This document shows, in pieces, positions 1 through 5,577 of a DNA stretch of 8,437 nucleotides. A program made the position numbers and the translations under genes. Each line of letters starts with the position of its first letter. Within the stretch, counting starts at the first letter, position 1. This DNA comes from Clostridia bacterium (GTDB lineage Bacteria > Bacillota > Clostridia > Oscillospirales > Acutalibacteraceae): assembly GCA_017614275.1 (NCBI GenBank), contig JAGACE010000054.1, positions 1 to 8,437 on the forward strand, read 5' to 3'. Under the pieces are notes generated by a model that saw only the letters and a list, made by a program, of their open reading frames with translations, searched no databases and was not told where the DNA came from.

Positions 1-30
1 CTTTAGGAGTTTCTGTTTTATCTGTTAAGG

Positions 31-978
31 TTACCTTTTCAGAGTGACGACTTTTTTCGACGCTTCCACGATGCGGGCGGCGTCCAGGCCGTACATGTGG
101 AGCAGCTCGACGGCGGGACCGGAGCGGCCATATACGTCTTCGACGCCGACGCGGACCACCGGAGTCGGACACTGTTCGGAGAGGGTCTCGCAGACAGCGC
201 TGCCGAGGCCTCCGAGGACACTGTGCTCTTCTGCGGTCACGACGCAGCCGCACTCGCGGGCGGCGGTGACGACCAGTTCCTCGTCCAGAGGTTTGATGGT
301 GTGGAGGTTGACGACGCGGGCGGAGATCCCCTCGTTCTTCAGCTGTTCCGCAGCCATCAGGGCTTCGTTGACCATGAGCCCCGTGGCAAAGATCGCCACA
401 TCAGAACCCTCGGTCAGGACCTGGCCCTTCCCCCACTCGAACTGATAGGAGCGGTCGAAGAGGACCGGGACGGCCAGACGGCCGAAACGCAGGTAGACGG
501 GTCCTTCGTGTTTGGCGGCGGCGATGGTGGCCGCCTTGGCCTCCACGGCGTCCGCCGGGTTGATGATGGTCATACCGGGGATGGAGCGCATGAGGGCGAT
601 GTCCTCGTTGCACTGGTGGGACGCGCCGTCCTCGCCGACCGAGATGCCGGCGTGGGTGGCGCCGATCTTGACGTTCAGGTGCGGATAGCCGATGGAGTTG
701 CGGATCTGCTCGAACGCGCGGCCGGCGGCGAACATGGCGAAGGAGCTGGCGAAGACCGTGTAGCCGGAGAGGCTCAGGCCCGCGGCGATGCCCATCATGT
801 TCTGCTCCGCGATGCCGCAGTCGAAGAAGCGGTCGGGATGTTTCTGCTTGAACTTCGCGGTCTGTGTGGCGCCGGCCAGGTCGGCGTCCATGACGAGGAC
901 CTTCTCGTCGGTCTCGCCGAGGTAGAGAAGACCTTCCGCATAGCCGATGCGGGTCGCTTTGGTGATGATATCTGCCAT
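31..978 (-). CDS. Transketolase, C-terminal subunit (split transketolase)
   Basis: This 315-residue protein is the pyrimidine-binding plus C-terminal half of a two-subunit transketolase, a thiamine diphosphate enzyme that moves two-carbon ketol units between sugar phosphates in the cytoplasmic non-oxidative pentose phosphate pathway. The pyrimidine domain covers about residues 4-170. It holds FFDCGIAEQN (51-60), where Glu58 is the expected cofactor-activating glutamate, and THAGISVGEDGASHQ (108-122), a typical transketolase/DXS loop. The C-terminal transketolase domain covers about 185-305, with EEHSVLGGLGS (250-260) and GVEDVYGRSG (278-287). The ATG start is fixed by AAGGAGGG (986-993) seven bases upstream. 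That site overlaps the TAA stop of the N-terminal subunit, leaving 13 bases between the genes, so the two halves are probably translated together. DXS is unlikely because the halves are separate genes and the motifs fit transketolase. The family call is firm; substrate range is inferred. Confidence 0.95.
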   Translation of the reverse strand: MADIITKATRIGYAEGLLYLGETDEKVLVMDADLAGATQTAKFKQKHPDRFFDCGIAEQNMMGIAAGLSLSGYTVFASSFAMFAAGRAFEQIRNSIGYPHLNVKIGATHAGISVGEDGASHQCNEDIALMRSIPGMTIINPADAVEAKAATIAAAKHEGPVYLRFGRLAVPVLFDRSYQFEWGKGQVLTEGSDVAIFATGLMVNEALMAAEQLKNEGISARVVNLHTIKPLDEELVVTAARECGCVVTAEEHSVLGGLGSAVCETLSEQCPTPVVRVGVEDVYGRSGPAVELLHMYGLDAARIVEASKKVVTLKR

Positions 979-991
979 GGTCTCTCCCTCC

Positions 992-1849
992 TTATTCCTG
1001 AGCCGCCGCGGCTTCGAGTTCCGCGAGCCGATCCTGCAGTTCGCACATCGCCTCGGTGTACTCTTCTTCCTTCGGCGCCTTGCCGTGCCATTCGACGGCG
1101 TATTCCATGTAGGACACGCCCTTGCCCTTGACCGTCTTCGCGATGATGACGGAGGGCTTGCCGTTCTTCTTGTCCGCGAACGTGAAGGCCGCGTCGATCT
1201 CGTCGAAGTTGTGGCCGTCACAATTGATGACGTTCCAGCCGAACGCCTCGAACTTCTTGTCGATCGGATACGGGGAGTTGACTTCCTCGACGGTCCCGTC
1301 GATCTGCAGGTTGTTGTTGTCGACGACCGCGACCAGGTTGTCCAGCTTCTTGGCAGCCGCGAACATGGCGGCCTCCCAGACCTGGCCTTCCTGGATCTCG
1401 CCGTCTCCGAGGACGGTGTAGACCTCATAGTCCGCGCCCTTCAGTTTGGCGCCCAGCGCCATGCCGACCGCGGCCGAGATCCCCTGTCCCAGGGAACCGG
1501 TGCTCATGTCGACGCCGGGAGTCATGCGCAGGCTCGGATGGCCCTGCAGGAACGAATCCGGTTTCCGGAGCCGTTCGATCTCCTCCTCCGGGAAGAAGCC
1601 GCGGAGCGCCAGCGCCGCATAGAGCGCCGGAGCCGTGTGGCCCTTCGACAGCACGAAGCGGTCCCGTCCTTCCCAGTCGGGGTTCTTCGGATCGACGTTC
1701 ATCTTATGGAAATACAGGTACGTCATGATGTCGGCGATGGACAGCGAGCCGCCCGGATGGCCGGACTTCGCGTTGAACGTGCCGCGGATGACGTCCATGC
1801 GGACACGGATCGCCTGCATCTCCAGTTCTCGTTTCAGTTGTTTGTCCAC
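992..1849 (-). CDS. Transketolase, N-terminal subunit (split transketolase)
   Basis: This 285-residue protein is the thiamine-diphosphate-binding half of a split transketolase and should pair with the product of the next gene downstream. Visible motifs are SGHPGGSLS (29-37), LSKGH (67-71), STGSLGQGIS (116-125), the diphosphate/Mg-binding signature GDGEIQEG (148-155) ending about 25 residues later in DNNN (177-180), and DGHNF (211-215). The length is normal for stand-alone N-terminal subunits. The open frame runs far upstream into the preceding gene, but the real start is most likely the GTG at 1849, because GGGAGGG lies six bases before it and the protein then begins VDKQLKREL, as family members do. 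An internal ATG at residue 11 is a weaker alternative. The gene starts 17 bases after the pseudouridine synthase stop, so it is probably cotranscribed with it, though the two have no known functional link. Confidence 0.95.
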   Translation of the reverse strand: MDKQLKRELEMQAIRVRMDVIRGTFNAKSGHPGGSLSIADIMTYLYFHKMNVDPKNPDWEGRDRFVLSKGHTAPALYAALALRGFFPEEEIERLRKPDSFLQGHPSLRMTPGVDMSTGSLGQGISAAVGMALGAKLKGADYEVYTVLGDGEIQEGQVWEAAMFAAAKKLDNLVAVVDNNNLQIDGTVEEVNSPYPIDKKFEAFGWNVINCDGHNFDEIDAAFTFADKKNGKPSVIIAKTVKGKGVSYMEYAVEWHGKAPKEEEYTEAMCELQDRLAELEAAAAQE

Positions 1850-1855
1850 TGTGGT

Positions 1856-1862
1856 CCCTCCC
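1856..1862 (-). promoter_or_regulatory. Ribosome binding site that sets the GTG start of the transketolase N subunit
   Basis: On the minus strand this reads GGGAGGG, followed by six bases (ACCACA) and then GTG at 1849. It rejects the much longer upstream extension of the same frame, which overlaps the pseudouridine synthase gene and does not resemble transketolase. Confidence 0.8.
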
Positions 1863-1866
1863 GGTT

Positions 1867-2799
1867 TTATTCCCTGCGGGTGCTCTGCAGCCCCCGCAAA
1901 AATTTCGTAAAGGTCTCCGGCGGCTCGGACGAGAACTCGAGGTACTCGCCGGTGCGCGGATGGGTGAAGCCGATGAGCCCAGCGTGCAGACACTGTCCCT
2001 GCAGGCTCTTCGGTGTATTGGACGGTCCGTAGACCGGGTCTCCCGCCACGGGGTGGCCCCTGTAGGCCATGTGGACCCGGATCTGGTGGGTCCGTCCGGT
2101 CTCCAGGACGCATTTCAGATAAGTGTAGTTCCCGAACCGCTCCAGCACTTCGTAGTGCGTGACGGCCTCCCGGGAATGCTGTGTGGTGACCGCCATCTTC
2201 TTCCGGTCTTTCGGGTTGCGCCCGATGGGGGCGTCGATGGTGCCGGTGTCCTCCTTGACGTTGCCGTGGACCACCGCCCGATATTCCCTCGTGAAGCTGT
2301 GTTCCTGGATCTGCCGCTGCAGGTCCGTGTGGGCGGCGTCGTTCTTCGCCACGACCAGCAGTCCGCTGGTGTCTTTGTCGATGCGGTGCACGATGCCCGG
2401 ACGGAGCTCTCCGTTGATGCCGGAGAGGCTGTCTCCGCAGTGGAACAGGAGCGCGTTCACCAGGGTCCCGTCGGGGTTGCCCGGCGCCGGGTGGACGACC
2501 ATGCCTTTCGGCTTGTCCACCACCAGCAGATCGTCGTCCTCATAGAGAATAGACAAAGGAATATCCTGCGCCTGAGCCGATACCGTCTGAGGTGCAGGAA
2601 TATGGATGTCCAGGATGTCGCCGGCTTTGACCCGCAGAGCCTTGCCCGCTGTTTTTCCGTTGATCAGCACGTGGCCGTTTTCCAGGAGCTTCTGCGCCCC
2701 GGAACGGGTCAGATCGTCCAGAGACTCCGCCGTCAGAACGTCAATACGCTGTCCCTCCTGCTCCGGAGAGACGGTAAGGCGCACGTTCTGTTCGGACAT
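1867..2799 (-). CDS. RluA-family (RluD-like) rRNA pseudouridine synthase
   Basis: This 310-residue protein should convert specific uridines in RNA, most likely 23S rRNA, to pseudouridine. The layout is the two-domain RluD type. An S4 RNA-binding domain lies at about residues 16-66 (QRIDVLTAESLDDLTRSGAQ followed by ENGHVLINGK). The catalytic domain lies at about 85-295. Motif I begins at LLVVDKPKGMVVHP (91-104). The catalytic motif is HRIDKDTSGLL (138-148), with Asp141 as the expected nucleophile. Later conserved strings are REYRAVVHG (171-179), ETGRTHQIRVHM (233-244), GDPVYG (253-258) and LHAGLIGFTHP (271-281). The ATG is preceded by AGGAG nine bases upstream and lies 12 bases after the lspA stop. 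An lspA-then-pseudouridine-synthase order matches lspA-ylyB in Bacillus, so this is probably the YlyB orthologue. The exact target uridines cannot be read from sequence. Confidence 0.95.
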   Translation of the reverse strand: MSEQNVRLTVSPEQEGQRIDVLTAESLDDLTRSGAQKLLENGHVLINGKTAGKALRVKAGDILDIHIPAPQTVSAQAQDIPLSILYEDDDLLVVDKPKGMVVHPAPGNPDGTLVNALLFHCGDSLSGINGELRPGIVHRIDKDTSGLLVVAKNDAAHTDLQRQIQEHSFTREYRAVVHGNVKEDTGTIDAPIGRNPKDRKKMAVTTQHSREAVTHYEVLERFGNYTYLKCVLETGRTHQIRVHMAYRGHPVAGDPVYGPSNTPKSLQGQCLHAGLIGFTHPRTGEYLEFSSEPPETFTKFLRGLQSTRRE

Positions 2800-2811
2800 A
2801 AAGCTCTTCTC

Positions 2812-3321
2812 CTAGCTGTTGCCGTTCTTCAGGTCCCTGATGAAAGACAGGACCGTAGAGAGGATGAGGATGGCCGCGCCGACGGTGACGAAGCAGTCAG
2901 CCACGTTGAAGACCGCGAAATCGGTGAACAGGACTTCGATGAAGTCGACCACCGAATGGCGAAGGGCCCGGTCGATGAGGTTCCCTGCCCCTCCGGCCAT
3001 CATCAGGACCAGAGCGATCTGGTTCACGCGGCCCGGGACTTTGTCCAGGACCAGCAGGACGATGCCGGCGACCAGGATGGCGGCCGTGACCGCGGTCAGC
3101 AGCAGGGAGCGCCCGGACAGGATGCTGAACGCCGCGCCGGTGTTCTCCACATAGCGGAACTGCAGGACCGAGGGGATGACCGTGACGACCTCCCCGGAAG
3201 AAAGGCTGCCCAGCACTTTCGCCTTGCTCCAGCGGTCCAGACCGATGAGTCCGAGAAAGAGGAGCAAGTAACACGCCAGTACGGGCAGAGATCGTTTATT
3301 TGAAGTATTTGTTTCCGTCAT
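2812..3321 (-). CDS. lspA: Lipoprotein signal peptidase (signal peptidase II)
   Basis: This 169-residue integral membrane aspartyl protease removes signal peptides from diacylglyceryl-modified prolipoproteins. Four hydrophobic segments are visible at about residues 12-28, 73-92, 99-112 and 136-161. Conserved family motifs are GLDRWSK (27-33), ENTGAAFS (59-66), GGAGNLIDR (110-118), VVDFIEV (124-130) and FAVFNVADCFVTVG (135-148). Asp126 and Asp142 are the expected catalytic pair. Length is typical. The residue after Asp142 is Cys where many homologues have Ser, a position not thought to be catalytic. The ATG start lies inside the 3' end of the DivIVA gene (26-base overlap) and has GAGG seven bases upstream, which suggests translational coupling. 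Adjacency to the RluA-family gene downstream is the common Firmicutes order. Confidence 0.97.
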   Translation of the reverse strand: MTETNTSNKRSLPVLACYLLLFLGLIGLDRWSKAKVLGSLSSGEVVTVIPSVLQFRYVENTGAAFSILSGRSLLLTAVTAAILVAGIVLLVLDKVPGRVNQIALVLMMAGGAGNLIDRALRHSVVDFIEVLFTDFAVFNVADCFVTVGAAILILSTVLSFIRDLKNGNS

Positions 3322-4270
3322 TCAGATCCTCGTAAGAGTTTCCGGTCAGATATTTATCGATGTCGCCGAACCCGTCGTCATCCTCTTCTTCGGCGATGAC
3401 CGGTTCCTCGACAGCAGGTTCTTCCTCAGCAGGTTCCTCGACCACTGCAGCCTCTTCTTCAGGGGCTTCTTCCGGAAGTTCCTCCGGGACCTCCGGGATG
3501 ACCGGAGCCGCCGGTTCTTTCGCTTTGGGTTCTTCCAGACGCTCTTTGGTCTCGCGGTACGCGCGTTCGCCGAGGACTTCCTCGCCGGACGTGAAGGTGG
3601 CCTCTTCCGGCGCCTCGTCCGCTTCGGCTTCCGCCTCATGCTGCTCCAGCGCTGCCGAGAAATCGGGCGCGAAGGAAAGCAGTTCCATCTGCATCTGATA
3701 GGTGTCGGACAGCTGCTTGCGGACGCGGGCGGACTCGAGCTTGACCCGCTCCAGATAAGCCTCTTCCTTGGCGGCCTCTTCCGCGACGGATCCGACTTTC
3801 TCTTCGTAGATCGCATTCGCGGTATCCAGCAAGTCGGTCGCCTTCTTGTTGGCGCGTTCGATGATGGCCTCCGCTTCCGTACGGGCGTCCTTCAGGATGT
3901 CGTCCGCTTCGACGCGGGCCTTGTCCAGGATCTCCCCGGACTGGGCGTCGACGGACTCTCTGGCGGCGCGGATCTTTTCCTCGGTCTCCGACAGCTGGCC
4001 CTGGGCCTTCTGCTGCGCTTCGACGATAATGGAGTTCTTCATCCGCTGTGCCTCTACGAGGGCGTTGCGGATGTTCTCCTCGTCGTCCTTATATTTGGCG
4101 AGGCGGTCCGCCAGGACCTGGAGCTTCCGTACGATCTCCGCGTTCTCACGGAACATCTGATCGTAGGACGTGAAGACCTCGTCCATGAAATCGTCGACAT
4201 CGGTGGCCAGATAGCCGTTGCGGCCGGCGGCCTGGAATTCGTGGTTGCGAAGATCCTTGGGGGTAAGCAT
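3296..4270 (-). CDS. DivIVA-domain cell division / polarity protein with long acidic tail
   Basis: This 324-residue protein is a cytoplasmic coiled-coil protein of the DivIVA family, which gathers at curved membrane such as division sites and poles. The N-terminal domain (about residues 1-60) contains MLTPKDLRNHEF followed by GYLATDVDDFMDEV (19-32), the recognisable DivIVA signature. A long charged, Ala/Glu/Lys-rich coiled coil covers about 35-190. From about 209 the chain becomes low-complexity and acidic, rich in Glu, Pro and Ala, including pentapeptide-like EEP repeats at 278-292. It closes with a non-repetitive end, DIDKYLTGNSYEDLNDGNKY (303-322). At 324 residues it is about twice the length of Bacillus DivIVA. 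An in-frame ATG two codons upstream (4276) abuts the ribosome site with no spacing, so the ATG at 4270 is preferred. It follows sepF and overlaps lspA. The family is clear; whether it acts in septum placement, elongation or scaffolding is not. Confidence 0.93.
   Translation of the reverse strand: MLTPKDLRNHEFQAAGRNGYLATDVDDFMDEVFTSYDQMFRENAEIVRKLQVLADRLAKYKDDEENIRNALVEAQRMKNSIIVEAQQKAQGQLSETEEKIRAARESVDAQSGEILDKARVEADDILKDARTEAEAIIERANKKATDLLDTANAIYEEKVGSVAEEAAKEEAYLERVKLESARVRKQLSDTYQMQMELLSFAPDFSAALEQHEAEAEADEAPEEATFTSGEEVLGERAYRETKERLEEPKAKEPAAPVIPEVPEELPEEAPEEEAAVVEEPAEEEPAVEEPVIAEEEDDDGFGDIDKYLTGNSYEDLNDGNKYFK
3402..3442 (-). repeat. Short in-frame repeats encoding EEP units in the DivIVA tail
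   Basis: The 11-base string GGTTCCTCGAC (plus strand) occurs at 3402-3412 and again at 3432-3442, and CAGCAGGTT occurs at 3412-3420 and 3427-3435. The 15-base period encodes five-residue Glu-Glu-Pro-Ala-type units, so the tail probably grew or varies by slippage or unequal exchange. Confidence 0.65.
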
Positions 4271-4276
4271 TGGCAT

Positions 4277-4284
4277 TCACCTTT
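4277..4284 (-). promoter_or_regulatory. Ribosome binding site that decides the DivIVA start
   Basis: On the minus strand this reads AAAGGTGA. The ATG at 4276 follows with zero spacing, whereas the second in-frame ATG at 4270 is six bases away, a normal distance. The second start also gives the family-like N terminus MLTPKDL. Confidence 0.65.
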
Positions 4285-4293
4285 CGTATAAAG

Positions 4294-4321
4294 ATGGGCA
4301 CCCCTTGAATGGCGTGCCCAT
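4294..4321 (-). other. Inverted repeat (RNA hairpin) between sepF and the DivIVA gene
   Basis: Perfect 8-base arms ATGGGCAC (4294-4301) and GTGCCCAT (4314-4321) face each other. A G-G mismatch inside is followed by two more G-C pairs and a six-base loop. In the transcribed (minus) direction the stem is followed by CTTTATACG, which has only three consecutive T residues, so it is a poor rho-independent terminator. It occupies most of the 69-base gap between the two genes. A partial attenuator, an RNase processing site or an mRNA-stabilising stem are all possible; nothing here separates them. Confidence 0.6.
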
Positions 4322-4339
4322 GCGATAAGTCGTAATTGA

Positions 4340-4822
4340 TTATGACTGGCCCGTGAAGAACACACCGCTGTTCTCCAGCTCGTCCAGCAGATCTCCGGTC
4401 ACATTGACGTTGAACGGAGTGATGATGAAGGTGCTGTTGGCGACTCTCTTGAGCTGGCCGGCATTGGCATAGGCGACGCCGGACAGGAAGTCGATGAGTC
4501 TGCGGGAGACGTCTCTGTTGGCCGCTTCCAGATTCAGAACGACGGTCCGTTTCTCGTTGAGATGGTCCGCGATGGCGCTGGCGTCATCAAAGCGCTCCGG
4601 CTTTGCCAGAACGACCTGCATCGTCGTTTTGGAAGGCATGTTGACCACATTGCCTCTTCTGGGCTGGCCCTTCGGGTCCGCAGCTGCCTGCTGTCTGACG
4701 GGGGCGATGTCCTCTTCTTCCTCTTCCTCGAATTCTTCCTCGAGGTCGAGATCGTAGTCGTCGAAATCGTCCTCCGGCTCGAAGCCCGTGATGCGTTTGA
4801 TGTTATCTAAAAAATTAGCCAT
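4340..4822 (-). CDS. sepF: Cell division protein SepF
   Basis: This 160-residue cytoplasmic protein is expected to tether FtsZ filaments to the membrane at the septum. The N terminus MANFLDNIKRITGF is a probable amphipathic membrane-binding helix. It is followed by a very acidic linker (about residues 15-38, almost all Asp and Glu) and a basic stretch near 51-56. The SepF core spans about 66-143, with TTMQVVLAKPERFDDA (66-81), the RTVVLNLE strand (92-99), RLIDFLSGVAYAN (108-120) carrying the conserved glycine at 115, and FIITPFNVNV (132-141). Length is typical. GGAGGAA lies eight bases before the ATG, and the gene begins 20 bases after the yggS stop. A YggS-SepF-DivIVA order matches the ylmE-ylmF-divIVA region of Bacillus. 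A strong promoter-like sequence inside yggS may drive it in addition to operon read-through. Confidence 0.96.
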   Translation of the reverse strand: MANFLDNIKRITGFEPEDDFDDYDLDLEEEFEEEEEEDIAPVRQQAAADPKGQPRRGNVVNMPSKTTMQVVLAKPERFDDASAIADHLNEKRTVVLNLEAANRDVSRRLIDFLSGVAYANAGQLKRVANSTFIITPFNVNVTGDLLDELENSGVFFTGQS

Positions 4823-4842
4823 TTCGTTCTTTCCTCCGGATA

Positions 4843-5577
4843 TCAGTAAACTCTGGCTCCAAACAGGCTGGAACCCACTCTTACCAAGGTTGCGCCCTCA
4901 AGAATGGCCTGCACATAATCGGCAGACATACCCATTGAGAGGATATTGACATTAATATTATCTATATTTTGGGCCTTCATGTCAACATACAGTTGATTCA
5001 TTTTCGAAAAATAGCCCCGCAGTTCGGCCCCTTCCGCCCACAGAGGCGGGATGGCCATAAAGCCTTCCACCGAGAGGCCGGGCAGTTCCGCGATCTCCGG
5101 AAGGAGTTCCGGGACCGCCTCGTAGGTCATGCCGCTCTTGGACTCCTCTTCTCCCACGTTGACTTCCAGCAGGACCTTCGTCACGAGGTCGCGGTTCACC
5201 GACTGTTTGGAGATCTCCTTCGCCACTTTCAGGCTGTCGACCGACTGGATGGTGGAGACCTCGCCGACGATCTGCTTCACCTTGTTCGTCTGGAGATGGC
5301 CGATGAGGTGGCAGTCCACCCCGTCGAGTTCCAGTTCCGGTTTCTTCCCCAGGAACTCCTGGACCCGGTTCTCGCCGATCAGGTCGATCCCGCACCGGAT
5401 GGCATGGTTGATGAAGAAGGGCTCCACCGTCTTGGTGACCGCCATCAGCTGCACGGCTTCCGGGGACCGTCCGCTGCGGATGGCCGCCTCCGCGATGTTG
5501 TCGCGGATCTCTTTGAGGTTCTCTTCGATGTGCCGGCACCGCTTTTCGCGGTACTCAGTCAAGGATCTTTCCGTCAT
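4843..5577 (-). CDS. YggS/YlmE-family pyridoxal-phosphate-binding protein (PLP homeostasis protein)
   Basis: This 244-residue protein is a member of the YggS/PROSC family, single-domain TIM-barrel proteins that bind PLP without a proven enzymatic reaction and affect vitamin B6 and amino-acid balance. Diagnostic motifs are QLMAVTKTV (43-51) with Lys49 as the expected PLP-linked lysine, IGENRVQEF (67-75), CHLIGHLQTNKVK (89-101), SVDSLKVA (112-119), LEVNVGEEESKSGM (137-150), SMGMSADY (214-221) and VRVGSSLFG (232-240). Length is standard. The ATG lies within the end of the HlyD-like gene (23-base overlap), with GGAGG about eleven bases upstream, so the two are probably coupled. Codons near residues 199-213 are unusually AT-rich (including ATA), unlike the rest of the gene, and coincide with a candidate promoter. 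In Firmicutes this gene regularly precedes sepF. Confidence 0.95.
   Translation of the reverse strand: MTERSLTEYREKRCRHIEENLKEIRDNIAEAAIRSGRSPEAVQLMAVTKTVEPFFINHAIRCGIDLIGENRVQEFLGKKPELELDGVDCHLIGHLQTNKVKQIVGEVSTIQSVDSLKVAKEISKQSVNRDLVTKVLLEVNVGEEESKSGMTYEAVPELLPEIAELPGLSVEGFMAIPPLWAEGAELRGYFSKMNQLYVDMKAQNIDNINVNILSMGMSADYVQAILEGATLVRVGSSLFGARVY
4957..4985 (-). promoter_or_regulatory. Candidate sigma-A promoter inside yggS, directed at sepF and divIVA
   Basis: On the minus strand the -35 element TTGACA (4985-4980) matches the consensus perfectly. It is followed by exactly 17 bases and the -10 element GATAAT (4962-4957), which matches TATAAT at five of six positions. Transcription would begin near 4950 and give a leader of about 130 bases before the sepF ATG. 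The surrounding 70 bases (4941-5010) are about 29% G+C by my count, far below the flanking coding sequence. I saw no other comparable -35/-10 pair on this strand. Confidence 0.65.

Noticed and set aside
1..30. A terminator or another gene start downstream of the transketolase C subunit.
   Set aside because: Only 30 bases are available and they show no stem, no T run in the transcribed direction, and no start with a ribosome site that can be followed.
979..1428. The upstream part of the frame that contains the transketolase C subunit, which could be read as a 465-residue protein.
   Set aside because: The extra 150 residues are Ser/Arg/Thr-rich shadow sequence of the transketolase N subunit, and the ATG at 978 has an excellent ribosome site.
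1960..3303. A 447-codon open frame on the plus strand opposite the pseudouridine synthase and lspA genes, and similar long plus-strand frames at 97-1131 and 947-2032.
   Set aside because: They lie antisense to genes with clear family motifs, have biased compositions rich in Arg, Val, Asp and Gly, and show no recognisable domains. High GC content of the real genes explains the lack of stop codons.
2812..3321. Cys in place of Ser after the second catalytic Asp of LspA as a sign of an inactive or altered enzyme.
   Set aside because: Both catalytic aspartates and all other motifs are intact, and this neighbouring position is a mild change not expected to abolish activity.
4294..4321. The hairpin read as a true rho-independent terminator after sepF.
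   Set aside because: The downstream T run is only three bases and is interrupted, so I list it only as a hairpin of uncertain role.
4941..5010. The AT-rich patch as a scar of horizontal transfer or a mobile element insertion.
   Set aside because: The yggS reading frame and its conserved motifs run through it intact, with no flanking repeats.
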